This document shows, one piece after another, positions 3,969-5,074 of a DNA stretch of 5,074 bases. Position 1 is the first letter of the stretch. The number at the start of each line of letters is the position of its first letter. The stretch spans positions 1-5,074 of the forward strand of contig JAGBRZ010000092.1 of assembly GCA_017632155.1 (NCBI GenBank), read 5' to 3'. The position numbers and the translations under genes were made by a program. The DNA is from Clostridia bacterium. GTDB taxonomy: Bacteria > Bacillota_A > Clostridia > Oscillospirales > CAG-272. The notes under the pieces were generated by a model that worked only from the letters and a program-made list of their open reading frames with translations, was not told the origin of the DNA and did not search any database.

Positions 3969-4625
3969 ATGAAAACGCTTATTGCGATACCATGTATGGA
4001 CATGGTGCACACAGGATTTTTTCGAAGTTTCTTGGAAATGGAAAAACCGGATAACAGCGCATTTGCAATTATACAAAACACGCTGATATACGGGGCAAGG
4101 AACGCTATAGCACAGAACGCAATTACAGAAGGGTTTGACCGGGTGCTGTGGCTGGATTCGGATATGGTGGTTCCGCATGATCTGTTTATCAGGCTTTCGG
4201 AAGACATGGACAGCGGGAAAGAGTTTGTGACGGGGGTATACTTTGCACGGAAACCACCGATCACGCCGATTGTGTTCGATAAACTGTGGTGGGAAGTACA
4301 GAAAGATGGATGGGTAAAAACCGGGGCTGAAAGGCTGAAGGAAATACCGGAGAACAGTGTGTTCGAGGTTGCCGGAAGCGGTTTCGGTTGTGTGATGACT
4401 TCTGTTGACCTGCTGAAAAGGGTTTGCGATGTGTACGGGGCACCGTTTACGCCGTTGATGGGCATCGGGGAAGATTTGTCATTCTGCTACAGGGTGACGC
4501 AGACAGGCGGGAAGATGTGGTGCGACAGCAGGATCAAGGCCGGGCATATCGGGCAGTTTATTTACGATGAAAGCGTATATGAAAGAAGGTCAAAAAATGG
4601 AAGTGGTTTATCTTTCGCCGGATGA
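3969..4625 (+). CDS. GT-A fold glycosyltransferase, GT2-like
   Basis: Predicted to transfer a sugar from a nucleotide-sugar donor; the acceptor is unknown. The 218-residue protein opens with the strand MKTLIAIPCMDMVHTGF, then YGARNAIAQNAITEGFDRVLWLDSDMVVP, where DSD (63-65) is the metal- and nucleotide-binding DxD motif. VTGVYFARKPP (87-97) follows. GSGFGCVMTSVDLLKRV (136-152) and GIGEDLSFCYRV (165-176) supply the usual acceptor-side and ED motif, and AGHIG (191-195) a histidine often involved in metal binding. There is no signal peptide or membrane span, so it is cytoplasmic. AGAAGG lies 6 nt before the ATG. The terminator upstream makes it the first gene of a new unit, and its end overlaps the ParB-like gene by 29 nt. 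Phage DNA, a phage protein or a host surface precursor are all possible acceptors. Confidence 0.85.
   Translation: MKTLIAIPCMDMVHTGFFRSFLEMEKPDNSAFAIIQNTLIYGARNAIAQNAITEGFDRVLWLDSDMVVPHDLFIRLSEDMDSGKEFVTGVYFARKPPITPIVFDKLWWEVQKDGWVKTGAERLKEIPENSVFEVAGSGFGCVMTSVDLLKRVCDVYGAPFTPLMGIGEDLSFCYRVTQTGGKMWCDSRIKAGHIGQFIYDESVYERRSKNGSGLSFAG
4581..4593 (+). repeat. Gene-leader repeat GAAAGAAGGTCAA, copy 2
   Basis: Inside the end of the glycosyltransferase gene. AGAAGG (4584-4589) is placed 7 nt before the ATG at 4597, which argues for that start over the in-frame ATGs at 4567 and 4579. Confidence 0.6.
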
Positions 4626-5067
4626 GCTTATCCCCTATTCCGGGAACGCAAAGCAACACCCGCCGGATCAGATCGAACACATTGCAAACAGTATTAAGGC
4701 GTTTGGTTGGCAACAGCCGATAGTGGTTGACCGGGAGCGGGTGGTGATTATCGGTCACGGCAGATTGTTGGCGGCAAAAGAATTGATGCTTGATCAAGTT
4801 CCGGTTGTGTTTGCGGATGATCTGACGGATGAACAGGTAAAGGCGTTGCGGCTTGCGGACAACAAGACCAATGAAAGCCCGTGGGATTTCGGGAAACTGG
4901 AAGAAGAACTTGCGGGATTGGCGATTGCGGATTTGGATATGGTGCAGTTTGGTTTTGAGAACTTTGATGAAGCGGTTCTGGATGATTTATTCGAACCGGC
5001 AGAGGAAAAGGAAAAGGAGCCGAAAAAGGTGCAATGTCCGCATTGTGGGGAGTGGTTTACGCCGTGA
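4597..5067 (+). CDS. ParB/Spo0J N-terminal domain protein with C-terminal CPHC
   Basis: 156 residues from the ATG at 4597, chosen because its SD is well placed and the family usually starts just before the L.P..L.PY strand; ATG 4567 would add ten residues. The ParB-N fold is clear: LSPDELIPYSGNAKQHPPDQ (6-25), IANSIKAFGWQQPIVVD (29-45), and the nucleotide-binding box IIGHGRLLAAK (51-61), then VPVVFADDL and ALRLADNKTNESPWDF (83-98). This subtype, with ADNKTNES, is typical of phage proteins next to or fused with DNA methyltransferases and near terminase genes, not of chromosome segregation ParB. ParB-N domains can bind CTP or ATP; the activity here is unknown. The end has an acidic/lysine linker (EPAEEKEKEPKK) and CPHCGEWFTP, a half zinc-ribbon. 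It is translationally coupled to the glycosyltransferase gene. Confidence 0.9.
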   Translation: MEVVYLSPDELIPYSGNAKQHPPDQIEHIANSIKAFGWQQPIVVDRERVVIIGHGRLLAAKELMLDQVPVVFADDLTDEQVKALRLADNKTNESPWDFGKLEEELAGLAIADLDMVQFGFENFDEAVLDDLFEPAEEKEKEPKKVQCPHCGEWFTP

Positions 5068-5074
5068 AAATCTA

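Noticed and set aside
3908..4465. Long reverse-strand frame (185 codons) opposite the glycosyltransferase
   Set aside because: Low-complexity Ser/Pro-rich translation, no SD and no domain; it is the antisense shadow of a gene with clear conserved motifs.

Overview
The window looks like part of a temperate phage or prophage from a Clostridia-type (Bacillota) host. Evidence seen directly: densely packed, same-strand, mostly very short genes with overlapping or near-zero junctions, purine-rich Shine-Dalgarno (SD) sites such as GGAGG and AGGAG, moderate GC, and gene families familiar from phages of gut Clostridia (SSB, a DUF1492-like sigma-region-4 protein, several tiny Cys-pair proteins, ThyX, a ParB-fold protein). 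All supported genes lie on the + strand. The host assignment is inference, since no search could be run.

Layout. 14-292: small HTH repressor/Cro-like gene interrupted by an in-frame TAG. 309-662: single-stranded DNA-binding protein whose natural N-terminus can only be reached from a non-standard ATT start, or through a frameshift. 668-1132: DUF1492/sigma-region-4-like putative transcription factor. 1110-2209: four small accessory genes. Three share a DREKV...LLKE module and look like tandem paralogues with different C-terminal tails, and three consecutive starts use the same GGTGA-6 nt-ATG leader. 2210-2282: gap holding a long inverted repeat. 2283-2698: two more zinc-ribbon-like mini-proteins. 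2751-3422: flavin-dependent thymidylate synthase ThyX. 3407-3472: a 21-residue membrane peptide missed by length cut-offs, nested over the thyX stop. 3482-3682: small acidic-tailed hypothetical protein. 3683-3968: the only substantial non-coding stretch, with a strong intrinsic terminator, other hairpins and a T8 tract. 3969-4625: GT-A/GT2-like glycosyltransferase. 4597-5067: ParB/Spo0J-N-like protein with a C-terminal CPHC pair.

How they may work together. The left part reads as an early/middle replication and nucleotide-supply operon (SSB, ThyX) with morons and a candidate late regulator. The terminator near 3800 separates it from a second unit starting with the glycosyltransferase and ParB-like gene, a position where phages of this kind often begin DNA-modification or packaging genes. 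The most unusual points are the amber-broken HTH gene, the ATT-start SSB, the repeated leader on the small paralogues, the structured 3683-3968 region, and the glycosyltransferase/ParB pair near ThyX. None of these alone proves a new system.
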